A stretch of 15,094 nucleotides of DNA, from contig JALUBW010000094.1 in NCBI GenBank assembly GCA_027044735.1, positions 1 to 15,094 of the forward strand, read 5' to 3'. A program made the position numbers and the translations under genes. Source of the stretch: Anaerolineales bacterium (GTDB lineage: Bacteria > Chloroflexota > Anaerolineae > Anaerolineales > DRMV01). The notes beneath the pieces are model-generated. The model did no database searches and had not been told where the DNA came from. It saw nothing but the letters and a program-made list of their open reading frames with translations. The stretch's first letter is position 1. Each line of letters opens with the position of its first letter. Below are positions 6,887 through 13,682 of this stretch, piece by piece.

Positions 6887-6893
6887 ACTTCAG
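6869..6893 (-). repeat. Right terminal inverted repeat of the IS
   Basis: This is the complement of the left end, with a perfect 15-bp core at 6869-6883. It contains the transposase stop codon. Confidence 0.85.
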
Positions 6894-6899
6894 GGATGT
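6894..6899. repeat. Right target-site duplication GGATGT
   Basis: A direct copy of 5684-5689. It ends three bases before the -35 box of the next operon. Confidence 0.75.
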
Positions 6900-6902
6900 A
6901 AC

Positions 6903-6931
6903 TTGACCGATTGGCGGATTTGTGCTATGTT
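6903..6931 (+). promoter_or_regulatory. Predicted promoter of the Opp-like operon
   Basis: TTGACC at 6903-6908 and TATGTT at 6926-6931 are separated by 17 bp; an alternative -10, TAGAAT, lies at 6931-6936 but has no well-spaced -35. Transcription would begin near 6938, almost at the strong ribosome-binding-like sequence at 6942-6952. The upstream flank of this promoter has been replaced by the insertion sequence. Confidence 0.6.
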
Positions 6932-6941
6932 AGAATGAACG

Positions 6942-6952
6942 AAAGGAGGTGA
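6942..6952 (+). promoter_or_regulatory. Near-perfect anti-Shine-Dalgarno complement
   Basis: AAAGGAGGTGA, continuing with T, complements the 3' end of 16S rRNA over about 12 bases. It lies only two bases before an ATG (6952) counted from AGGAGG, and 16 or more bases before any in-frame start of the binding-protein gene, so it is not the ordinary site for that gene. Confidence 0.6.
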
Positions 6953-7035
6953 TGCCTGGCTCAGAAAATGATGAGCAAAGCGCAACGTCCCCTTACTTTC
7001 GCCTTCCCCCATTTCACCCTTTTCAGGAGGAGTAA
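6952..7035 (+). CDS. Possible 27-codon leader ORF before the binding-protein gene
   Basis: From the ATG at 6952 the frame stays open for 27 codons (starting MPGSENDEQ and ending HPFQEE) and stops with TAA at 7033-7035, one base before the binding-protein start at 7037. The strong Shine-Dalgarno-like sequence at 6942-6952 sits just before it, though closer than ideal. The stop position would couple its translation to the next gene, and the ribosome-binding site of the next gene lies inside its last codons. I do not recognise the peptide. It may be chance, and no amino-acid bias typical of attenuation leaders is seen. Confidence 0.35.
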   Translation: MPGSENDEQSATSPYFRLPPFHPFQEE

Positions 7036-7036
7036 G

Positions 7037-9886
7037 ATGAAACGTTTCTGGTTTACGGTGTTCGCCCTGTTGATCGTGGCGTCGATGGTCTTGACGGCCT
7101 GCGGCCCCAAGGCGACGCCTACCCCCGCGCCTCAGAAGACTGAGGCCCCGACCAAGGCGCCGACCAAGGCCCCCACGCCCACGCCGACGCCTACACCCAA
7201 GCCGCACACTGGCGCTTGGGTGGATGAGGTCGTTGTTTCTACCTTCGACCAAGAGCAGGCGCTGGCTCGGTTGAAGGCCGGTGACGTGGATATCTACGCC
7301 GATACGCTGACCGACCCCGATATGCTGAAAGAGATCAAGAGCAATCCTGATCTTGAAGCAGCGCAAACGGCTACGGGCAGCATGGTAGACATCCATGTCA
7401 ACCCCACCGAGTTCAAAGAAGGTTTCAACCCCTTCCACGACCCAAAGATCCGCGAGGCTTTGCATTGGTTGCTGGATCGCGAATACGTGGCTAAAAACAT
7501 CCAAGGCGGCCTTGCGACCCCGATGTATACCGCGCTTTCGCCCAACATGCCTGACTACGTGAACATCATCGACACCATGAAGGCGTTGGAAGCGAAATAT
7601 CATTACAACCCCACCAAGGGGCAACAGGTGATCGCCGAGCGGATGAAGGCCTTGGGTGCGGAACTGAAAGAGAACGACAAGGGCCAGAAGGTTTGGTACA
7701 TGAACGGCGAGCCCGTGGTCGTTCATTTCCTCATCCGCCAAGAACTTTGGAAGAACAAGCAGATTGGCGACTTGTTCTCTGACGAGTTGGAGAAAGCGGG
7801 CTTTACCGTAGATCGCCAGTACAAGACCCGTGATCAGACCAGCCCGATCGTCTTTGGTAGCGATCCCACTGAAGGTACTTGGAATCTCTACATTGGCGGC
7901 TGGGGCAACTCGGCAATTCCGCGCGATGAATCCTCCAACTGGGGCTTCTTCTACACCAATCTGGGTATTGGCGTGCCCTTGTGGCAGGCCTACAACCCGC
8001 CCAAAGAGGCCTTTGAAGTTGCTAAGAAACTGTGGACCGGCCAGTACGATACCATTGAAGAGCGCACTGAACTGATGCGCAAGGCCGCCGAAATGTTTAC
8101 CGCGTGGAACACTCACATGTTCGTGGTGATGCTGACTGGCTTCCAGCCCTATCACAAGGGGCTGAGCGTGGCCTACGACCTGGCAGCCGGCATCGGCGGT
8201 TCTGACCTTTGGCCTTACACCATCCGCTGGGCTGACAAGACCGGCGGCACGGTCAAATTCGCTGAGAAGAGCCTTTTCATCGACCCGTGGAACCCTGTCG
8301 ACGGCAGCAACTGGGCCTATGACTTGGCCGTTCAGGCTGCCACCAACGACAAGGGCGTGTTCATGGATCCGTACACCGGCTTGGCCCGCCCCGAGCGCGT
8401 AGAGAAAGCCGAAATCGACGTGGTCAAGGGCACGCCGGTGCAGAAGAGCCTGGATTGGGTTGACCTGAAGTTCGTGGATAAGATCGAGGTACCTGGTGAC
8501 GCTTGGGTTGACTGGGATGCTAAGGCTCAGAAGTGGATCACCGCCGATGAAATGAACGCCAAGATTCAGGCGGCTAAAGAAAAGGCCGACAAGGCTAAAG
8601 CGACCGCGAAGGATCTGGCGAGCAAAGTTGCCTCTATCAGTGCCGATAGCGTCAAGGCTTACTTGGCCGATCTGGCGAAGGCTTATGGCGTAGACGTGGA
8701 TGTTGAAGCGCTGTTCAAAGACGAAGACGCAGCCAAAGCCCTGGACGACAAGGTGAAAGAAATTAACGGCGCGGACGACAAGGCCGCGGCGTTGGCCGCC
8801 TATGGCGTCAACTTCTTGTCGCAACAGGATGCTGCCACTTTCGACCTGGCAGACAAAGACCTTTACAAGACCGCCAAGATGGTTTCCATCGTCACCTACC
8901 CGAAAGACATGTTCCAGAAGGTGACCTGGCAGGACGGCAGCCCGCTTTCCGTTGGTGATTTCGTGTACAACATGATCCTCACCTTCGACCGCGGCAAGGA
9001 AGACAGCGCCATTTATGACGAGAGCGCTGCGGACAACTTGGCTGCTTACTTGAGCCACTTCAAGGGCGTGAAGATTGTGTCCACCGACCCGTTGACCATC
9101 GCCACTTATGATGACGGCGTTGCTACGCTGGATGCCGAGAACCTGGTGACTACTTGGTTCCCGCAGAACGCTCAAGCGTGGGACGTGCTGTCACTGGCTG
9201 CTGCGGCCGAGGCCGATGGCAAATTGGCTTTCTCCAGTGACAAGGCTGACAAGAAGAAGGCCGAATGGACCAGCTTCATCGCCGGCCCAAGTCTGAAGAT
9301 CCTCTCTGAGTATCTGGACAAGGCTGCCAAGGACAACGCGATTCCTTACGCTAATACACTGAAGAAGTACATCACCACCGATGAGGCGAAGACCCGCTAC
9401 GCCAATTTGGCTAAGTTCTACAAAGAATATGGCCACTTCTGGGTTGGCAACGGCCCCTTCATCCTCACTCAGGTAGACACCACCAACAAGACCGCGGTCT
9501 TAAAGCGTTATGACGGATTCTCGGATCTGTCGAGCAAATGGGCCATCTTTGGCGCCCCCATGATCGCGGCTGTAGAAATCGACGGTGACGCGCAGGTGGT
9601 GCAGGGCAAAGACGCTTCCTTCGACGCCTACGTGACCTTCAACGACAAGCCGTATCCGGCGGATCAGATTTCCAAAGTGGAATACCTGGTCTTCGACGAG
9701 AACGGCAACATGCTGACTCGCGGCGAAGGCGAGATGAGCGAAGAGGGAACTTACCACATCGCCATCCCCGGGGATGTTACCTCTAAGTTCACCGCCGGCT
9801 CGCTGAAACTGGAAGTCGTGGCGGTCTCTAAGGCCGTGGCAGTGCCCGGCGTAGCGACCTTCGACTTCGTGGTTGTGGCACCGTAA
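7037..9886 (+). CDS. Lipoprotein substrate-binding protein, SBP_bac_5 family, circularly permuted and enlarged
   Basis: This 949-residue protein is the receptor of an Opp/Dpp-type importer. Its signal peptide ends in the lipobox LTAC with lipidated C22, followed by a Pro/Thr/Lys linker to about 58. Family landmarks occur in swapped order. Residues 62-88 (VDEVVVSTF through LKAGDVDIYA) and 133-151 (FHDPKIREALHWLLDREYV) normally lie in the second half of the family. GGTVKFAE at 403-410, a PYTGLARPE block, VTWQDGSPLSVGDFVY at 629-644 and FWVGNGPF with RYDGF at 801-828 normally lie in the first half. A Lys/Ala-rich helical insert spans about 505-605 and a beta-rich domain about 835-949. Usual length is 500-650. 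The start at 7037 follows AGGAGG (7025-7030) by six bases; an upstream in-frame ATG at 6968 would bury the signal peptide. The substrate is unknown: peptide or oligosaccharide. Confidence 0.9.
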   Translation: MKRFWFTVFALLIVASMVLTACGPKATPTPAPQKTEAPTKAPTKAPTPTPTPTPKPHTGAWVDEVVVSTFDQEQALARLKAGDVDIYADTLTDPDMLKEIKSNPDLEAAQTATGSMVDIHVNPTEFKEGFNPFHDPKIREALHWLLDREYVAKNIQGGLATPMYTALSPNMPDYVNIIDTMKALEAKYHYNPTKGQQVIAERMKALGAELKENDKGQKVWYMNGEPVVVHFLIRQELWKNKQIGDLFSDELEKAGFTVDRQYKTRDQTSPIVFGSDPTEGTWNLYIGGWGNSAIPRDESSNWGFFYTNLGIGVPLWQAYNPPKEAFEVAKKLWTGQYDTIEERTELMRKAAEMFTAWNTHMFVVMLTGFQPYHKGLSVAYDLAAGIGGSDLWPYTIRWADKTGGTVKFAEKSLFIDPWNPVDGSNWAYDLAVQAATNDKGVFMDPYTGLARPERVEKAEIDVVKGTPVQKSLDWVDLKFVDKIEVPGDAWVDWDAKAQKWITADEMNAKIQAAKEKADKAKATAKDLASKVASISADSVKAYLADLAKAYGVDVDVEALFKDEDAAKALDDKVKEINGADDKAAALAAYGVNFLSQQDAATFDLADKDLYKTAKMVSIVTYPKDMFQKVTWQDGSPLSVGDFVYNMILTFDRGKEDSAIYDESAADNLAAYLSHFKGVKIVSTDPLTIATYDDGVATLDAENLVTTWFPQNAQAWDVLSLAAAAEADGKLAFSSDKADKKKAEWTSFIAGPSLKILSEYLDKAAKDNAIPYANTLKKYITTDEAKTRYANLAKFYKEYGHFWVGNGPFILTQVDTTNKTAVLKRYDGFSDLSSKWAIFGAPMIAAVEIDGDAQVVQGKDASFDAYVTFNDKPYPADQISKVEYLVFDENGNMLTRGEGEMSEEGTYHIAIPGDVTSKFTAGSLKLEVVAVSKAVAVPGVATFDFVVVAP

Positions 9887-9896
9887 GCACGAGTGC

Positions 9897-9938
9897 AAAG
9901 CCAGTGAGGGGAATTCCCCTCACTGGCTTTCTTTTCCT
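9897..9938 (+). terminator. Palindromic hairpin after the binding-protein gene
   Basis: Positions 9897-9930 are a perfect 34-bp palindrome (17 bp per arm, centred on GAATTC), beginning AAAGCCAGTGAGGGG and followed by the T-rich CTTTTCC. It starts 11 bases after the stop codon. It fits an intrinsic terminator with a moderate T tract, or a partial terminator or RNA-stabilising stem that keeps the receptor transcript more abundant than the downstream channel genes, as is common in binding-protein operons. Confidence 0.82.
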
Positions 9939-10118
9939 GTTTGGAGCAGTAAGCCCTTCCAGTGGTGGGGTGTCCGACGCGCTAAAAGTTGCCTGTTTCT
10001 TGTGGAAGGCGAACATCACAACGCCTTTCGTCTCTGTTTATTAACCCATGAATCGATAGGGGGCTGAAGACCCGAATGAAGCAAAGGTGGTTTCCTGCTG
10101 CGAAGAAGGAGACATTTT
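9939..10118. other. Spacer between binding-protein and first permease genes
   Basis: No gene, RNA gene or convincing promoter is visible in this stretch. An AT-rich TTTATTAA at about 10038-10044 could act as a -10 region but lacks a matching -35. The ribosome-binding site of the permease gene, AAGGAG at 10106-10111, closes the region. Confidence 0.5.
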
Positions 10119-11192
10119 ATGGGCAGTGCAAAACGTTTTGCACGATACCTGACTTTCAAAGTCATTTTGTTGTTGATTACCACAGTTATTGGTGTTTACA
10201 TCACGATTTTGGTCGCGAACATGGGGGGCTATGTCGACAAACTGCGTATGAGCCAATTGCGCGAAGAAATTGGCATGAAAATTATGCGCGACCCTTCTTT
10301 AAGAAACGTCCCCACTACCCAGAAGAAGAAAATGATCGAGGAAAAAGTGCGCCTGGAAGCGGAGCGTTTAGGCTTAGATAAACCTTTCCTCATTCGTAGC
10401 CTTTACTTCCTCCGCGATGCTATGACGTTGAACCTTGGCCGCGCCCAGTTTATGGTGAGCGATTCAGGGTCGCGCCAGGTGAAAGCCATCATCTTGGAGC
10501 GCCTTCCACCAACGCTGTTGTTGATGGGCACATCATTCTTCCTGATATTTTTCCTCAACCTGTTCATCGGTTTGGCCTTGTCGCGGCAATACGGCAGTTT
10601 GCTGGATAAGATTTATATTGCCCTGGCCCCGCTCTCGGCCGCGCCGGCGTGGTTTTATGGCATTTTCCTCATTTTGGTGTTTGCCGCTTGGTTGGGGTGG
10701 TTGCCCTTTGGCGGTATGGTTGACGCCCCCAAGCCACCTACAGTTTTGTTGTATGCCTTGAACGTCGCCAAACACATGGTTTTGCCTTTGGGCGCGATGT
10801 TGCTGAGTTCGCACTTCATTGGTGTGTACGGCAACCGAACTTTCTTTTTGATTTATTCCAGCGAAGACTATGTGGATCTCGCACGAGCCAAAGGGTTGCC
10901 TGACCGAATGCTGGAGCGCCGTTACATTTTGCGCCCTACACTGCCTACCATTGTAACGAACTTTTTGCTGAGTGTGATTACCCTCTGGATGGGCGCCATC
11001 ATCTTTGAAACGGTCTTCAACTGGCCGGGCAACGGCCGGTTATACTATCAGGCCATTGGTATGAAAGACGTACCGGTCATTGTGGGTAACACCATTATCT
11101 ATGCTTACCTGTTGGCGGTTTCGGTTTTCTTGTTGGATATCATCTATGCGCTGTTGGACCCGCGCGTGCGAGTGGGTTCATCGCAAGGTTGA
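10119..11192 (+). CDS. oppB: Opp/Dpp-type ABC transporter permease, OppB-like
   Basis: This 357-residue inner-membrane protein forms half of the channel. One transmembrane helix lies at about 14-33, followed by an extracytoplasmic stretch to about 130 that holds the family motif GLDKP (85-89). That stretch is somewhat long and rich in Lys and Glu (MSQLREEIG to KKKMIEEKVRLE). Further helices lie at about 132-155, 166-193, 217-237, 280-300 and 322-346. The ATPase-contacting EAA loop is YVDLARAKGLPDRMLERRYILRP at 251-273 in the cytoplasm. AAGGAG lies seven bases before the ATG. A 25-bp gap separates it from the second permease gene. It appears more AT-rich than rho and the upstream genes. The Opp label denotes family, not proven peptide substrate. 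Confidence 0.93.
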   Translation: MGSAKRFARYLTFKVILLLITTVIGVYITILVANMGGYVDKLRMSQLREEIGMKIMRDPSLRNVPTTQKKKMIEEKVRLEAERLGLDKPFLIRSLYFLRDAMTLNLGRAQFMVSDSGSRQVKAIILERLPPTLLLMGTSFFLIFFLNLFIGLALSRQYGSLLDKIYIALAPLSAAPAWFYGIFLILVFAAWLGWLPFGGMVDAPKPPTVLLYALNVAKHMVLPLGAMLLSSHFIGVYGNRTFFLIYSSEDYVDLARAKGLPDRMLERRYILRPTLPTIVTNFLLSVITLWMGAIIFETVFNWPGNGRLYYQAIGMKDVPVIVGNTIIYAYLLAVSVFLLDIIYALLDPRVRVGSSQG

Positions 11193-11217
11193 GCCAACAC
11201 CGTCGGAGAGGTGAAAT

Positions 11218-12609
11218 ATGGGATTTTTGAAATCCTTTTTCCGTGAGTTGAGGTATTACCCCTCGGCGATCGTGGGCACGCTGATCATTTTGGCGTTGGT
11301 AGGGCTGGCCGTTTATGCGGTGGTGGCCATTCCTTATCGTCGGGCGATTTTCTTATGGCGAGGTACCAGTGAAGTTTGGTATCGCAATCCGAAAATGGTG
11401 CCGCCTGAGTGGGTTAATTATTTCCGTAGTAAAAAATTGCCTTTGACCATTGACCTTGATTCGCGGCGAGAAGGACAGGTAGAGCGTAGCGAGAAGAAGG
11501 TGGGCAAAGGCAAGCAAATTGACTTGACCTATACTTTCGATTATACGGCTGACGAATTTCCTCCGGAGATTGTGTTTTATTTCTTCCCTACCTACCACTC
11601 TAAGCAGCCCTTTGTCTCAGGCGAATGGATTACACCGGATGGGCGGAAGATCCGGCTGGGAAATTTTTCGGTAACCCAGGGATACAGTTTCCACATGGGG
11701 CAAGATAAAGACCTTGCCCGCCGCGTACGCCGTATGTTTCATCGGGAAGTGCCAGCAGATATTGGGCTGTTAACTGACCCTGCTTCTTTGCCGAAAGATA
11801 CGTCGCAACCCATCAAACAGGAAAATTTACGTCCTCTGAAAGGTCGTTATACGGTGCATATTTCGGCCATCACGTTTGCCCCGGACGACGACGTTCAGGC
11901 TGAATTGTTGGTCTACGGTGGAGCGCATGGTATTGCTGGCACAGACCACCTACGCCGTGACCTCACAGTAGGGCTGCTGTGGGGAGCACCGGTAGCCATG
12001 GCCTTTGGCTTGATTTCGGCTTTGGTGATCGGGTTGGCCACTATGATTATCGCTGCTGTGGGCGTGTGGTATGGTGGCATCGTGGACGATCTTATTCAGC
12101 GGATTACCGAAATTAACATGGTGCTGCCATTCTTGCCGATATTGATTATGGTCGGCATTTTCGTCTCCCGCAGCCTGTGGATGATTATGGTGGTGACCAT
12201 TGCCTTGAGCATTTTTGGCGCGGGCATTAAATCGTACCGTGCCATGTTCCTCCAGTTGCGGGAATCGCCCTATATTGAAGCGGCACAGGCCTATGGCGCA
12301 GGGAATGGTCGCATCATTTTCCTCTATCTCATTCCCCGTATTTTGCCTATGTTGATTCCTGGGTTCATCAGTGCCATTCCTAGTTTCGTGTTCCTGGAGG
12401 CCTCACTGGCGGTCTTGGGCATTGGCGACCCGGTTTTGCCGACGTGGGGCAAAATCATCCAGGACGCCCAGGCCAATGCCGCTTTGTATAAAGGGCTGTA
12501 TTACTGGATTTTGGAACCTTCGGTGTTGTTGATGATTACAGGGCTGGGCTTTGCTTTGCTGGGCTTTGCCCTTGACCGGATTTTCAACCCGCGCTTGCGG
12601 CAAGAGTAG
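11218..12609 (+). CDS. oppC: Opp/Dpp-type ABC transporter permease, OppC-like, with large extracytoplasmic domain
   Basis: This 463-residue protein is the second channel half. Usual OppC/DppC proteins are about 280-320 residues. A first transmembrane helix at about 17-38 is followed by roughly 200 residues of soluble, beta-prone sequence (41-238) with charged and aromatic residues and no helix long enough to cross the membrane. The family then resumes with GTDHLRRDLTVGLLWGA at 241-257, matching the usual GTDxxGRD block, and five more helices. The EAA loop is YIEAAQAYGAGNGRIIFLYLIP at 352-373. The inserted domain would face the binding protein outside the cytoplasmic membrane. Its function is unknown; docking of the unusually large receptor is a reasonable guess. 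GGAGAGG at 11205-11211 provides the ribosome-binding site. Confidence 0.93.
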   Translation: MGFLKSFFRELRYYPSAIVGTLIILALVGLAVYAVVAIPYRRAIFLWRGTSEVWYRNPKMVPPEWVNYFRSKKLPLTIDLDSRREGQVERSEKKVGKGKQIDLTYTFDYTADEFPPEIVFYFFPTYHSKQPFVSGEWITPDGRKIRLGNFSVTQGYSFHMGQDKDLARRVRRMFHREVPADIGLLTDPASLPKDTSQPIKQENLRPLKGRYTVHISAITFAPDDDVQAELLVYGGAHGIAGTDHLRRDLTVGLLWGAPVAMAFGLISALVIGLATMIIAAVGVWYGGIVDDLIQRITEINMVLPFLPILIMVGIFVSRSLWMIMVVTIALSIFGAGIKSYRAMFLQLRESPYIEAAQAYGAGNGRIIFLYLIPRILPMLIPGFISAIPSFVFLEASLAVLGIGDPVLPTWGKIIQDAQANAALYKGLYYWILEPSVLLMITGLGFALLGFALDRIFNPRLRQE

Positions 12610-12626
12610 CACGAGGAGAGAAGCAC

Positions 12627-13658
12627 ATGATGATCCCCTCTGATGATATTCAAAATAAAGCCCTGGTTGTCGAAGACCTGGTGCTGTATTTTCAATTGAC
12701 GCATGGTATTGTGCAGGCTGTAGACCATGTGAGTTTCGCGTTGGATAAGAAACGGGCGGTGGTTGTGATCGGCGAATCGGGCTGTGGTAAGACCTCCATG
12801 GGGCGGGCGCTGACCCGTTTGCTGCCCCGCAACGTCAACCGCTATACGGGTAAGGTGTTCATCGACGGCGTGGAAACCATGAGCATGGACGACGAAACCT
12901 ACCGTCAACAAGTGCGTTGGGTCAAAATTTCCCAGGTGCCGCAAGCCGCGATGAACGCCCTCAACCCGGTGCTCAAACTCAAAGATCAGGTGATGGAGCC
13001 CTTGCTGCTTCATGAAAAGGGTGTTTCGCAAGAAGAGGCTTTAGAACGGGTACACGCGGTGTTCGACTTTGTTGGCGTGCCTGACGGTTTTATCGAGCGC
13101 TACCCCTTTGAACTGAGCGGCGGTATGCGGCAACGCGTGGTTATTGCTATGGCGCTGATCACCAATCCGGCGGTCATCGTGTTAGACGAGCCGACTTCGG
13201 CGCTGGACGTGTTGACCCAGGCTAACATCTACAACGTTCTCAAGCGTATCAAGTGGGAAAAAGGCACCAGTTTTGTGCTCATTACCCACGATGTGGCCAC
13301 CTCCAGTGAACTGGCCGACGACGTGTTAGTAATGTATGCTGGGCACATGATGGAGCATTCGTCGGCTGAAGCGTTTTTTGCTGAGCCGCTACATCCTTAT
13401 GCTCGAATGTTGATGGCCGCGGTGCCAAAACTGTATGGGGAGGAGGAACTTCAATTCATCCCTGGCAAGCCGCCCAGCCTGCTCAACCCACCTACCGGCT
13501 GCCGTTTTGCCGACCGTTGCCCCTTTGCCATGGCGAAATGCCAGCAGGAGCCCCCCACGTTCCAACTGGGCGACCGTTTGGTGAAATGCTGGCTTTACGA
13601 GAAAGAAGCCGACGGCATCGTGACTTCCCCCGAAGCCCTGGCGGGTGTTTCCGCTTAG
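12627..13658 (+). CDS. oppD: Opp/Dpp-type ABC transporter ATP-binding protein, OppD-like
   Basis: This 343-residue cytoplasmic ATPase powers import. Walker A is GESGCGKTS at 49-57, the Q-loop glutamine is near Q103, the ABC signature is LSGGMRQR at 163-170, Walker B is VIVLDEP with D187 and E188, and the switch histidine is H221 (ITHD). The C-terminal oligopeptide/dipeptide-type extension is present, with four cysteines at 292, 298, 305 and 321 (GCRFADRC, AKC, KCW), which in this family can hold an iron-sulfur cluster. Start 12627 is favoured over the adjacent ATG at 12630 by the spacing to AGGAG at 12614-12618. The gene follows the second permease by 17 bases. Confidence 0.96.
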   Translation: MMIPSDDIQNKALVVEDLVLYFQLTHGIVQAVDHVSFALDKKRAVVVIGESGCGKTSMGRALTRLLPRNVNRYTGKVFIDGVETMSMDDETYRQQVRWVKISQVPQAAMNALNPVLKLKDQVMEPLLLHEKGVSQEEALERVHAVFDFVGVPDGFIERYPFELSGGMRQRVVIAMALITNPAVIVLDEPTSALDVLTQANIYNVLKRIKWEKGTSFVLITHDVATSSELADDVLVMYAGHMMEHSSAEAFFAEPLHPYARMLMAAVPKLYGEEELQFIPGKPPSLLNPPTGCRFADRCPFAMAKCQQEPPTFQLGDRLVKCWLYEKEADGIVTSPEALAGVSA

Positions 13659-13682
13659 CCCCCTTACCACGGAGAGTCTGGT

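Larger units (their letters stand above)
5690..6893 (+). mobile_element. Complete IS4-family insertion sequence, 1204 bp
   Basis: The element begins with CTGA and, read on the other strand, ends with CTGA, as IS10 and IS50 of the IS4 family do. The terminal inverted repeats are 25 bp with 21 matches and include the perfect 15-bp core GACATGAGTTAGGAC at 5700-5714, complementary to 6869-6883. Six-base direct repeats GGATGT flank it. It carries one intact transposase gene and no passenger gene. It sits between the M23 gene and the opp-like operon, and its right end is only nine bases before the -35 box of that operon. Intact ends, intact ORF and matching duplication suggest a fairly recent insertion. 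Confidence 0.93.

Noticed and set aside
6968..7036. Upstream start at 6968 for the binding protein
   Set aside because: It would place 23 extra residues before the signal peptide and lies too far from a ribosome-binding site, whereas 7037 has AGGAGG six bases upstream and a correct lipoprotein signal.
6890..9175. 761-codon open frame on the - strand opposite the binding-protein gene
   Set aside because: The + strand frame has a lipobox, family motifs and a ribosome-binding site. The reverse frame has no recognisable domain and ends rich in Arg/Gly, typical of an antisense shadow of a GC-biased gene.
10016..10044. Promoter for the permease genes around TTTATTAA
   Set aside because: No -35-like sequence lies at a suitable distance; evidence is too weak for a feature.
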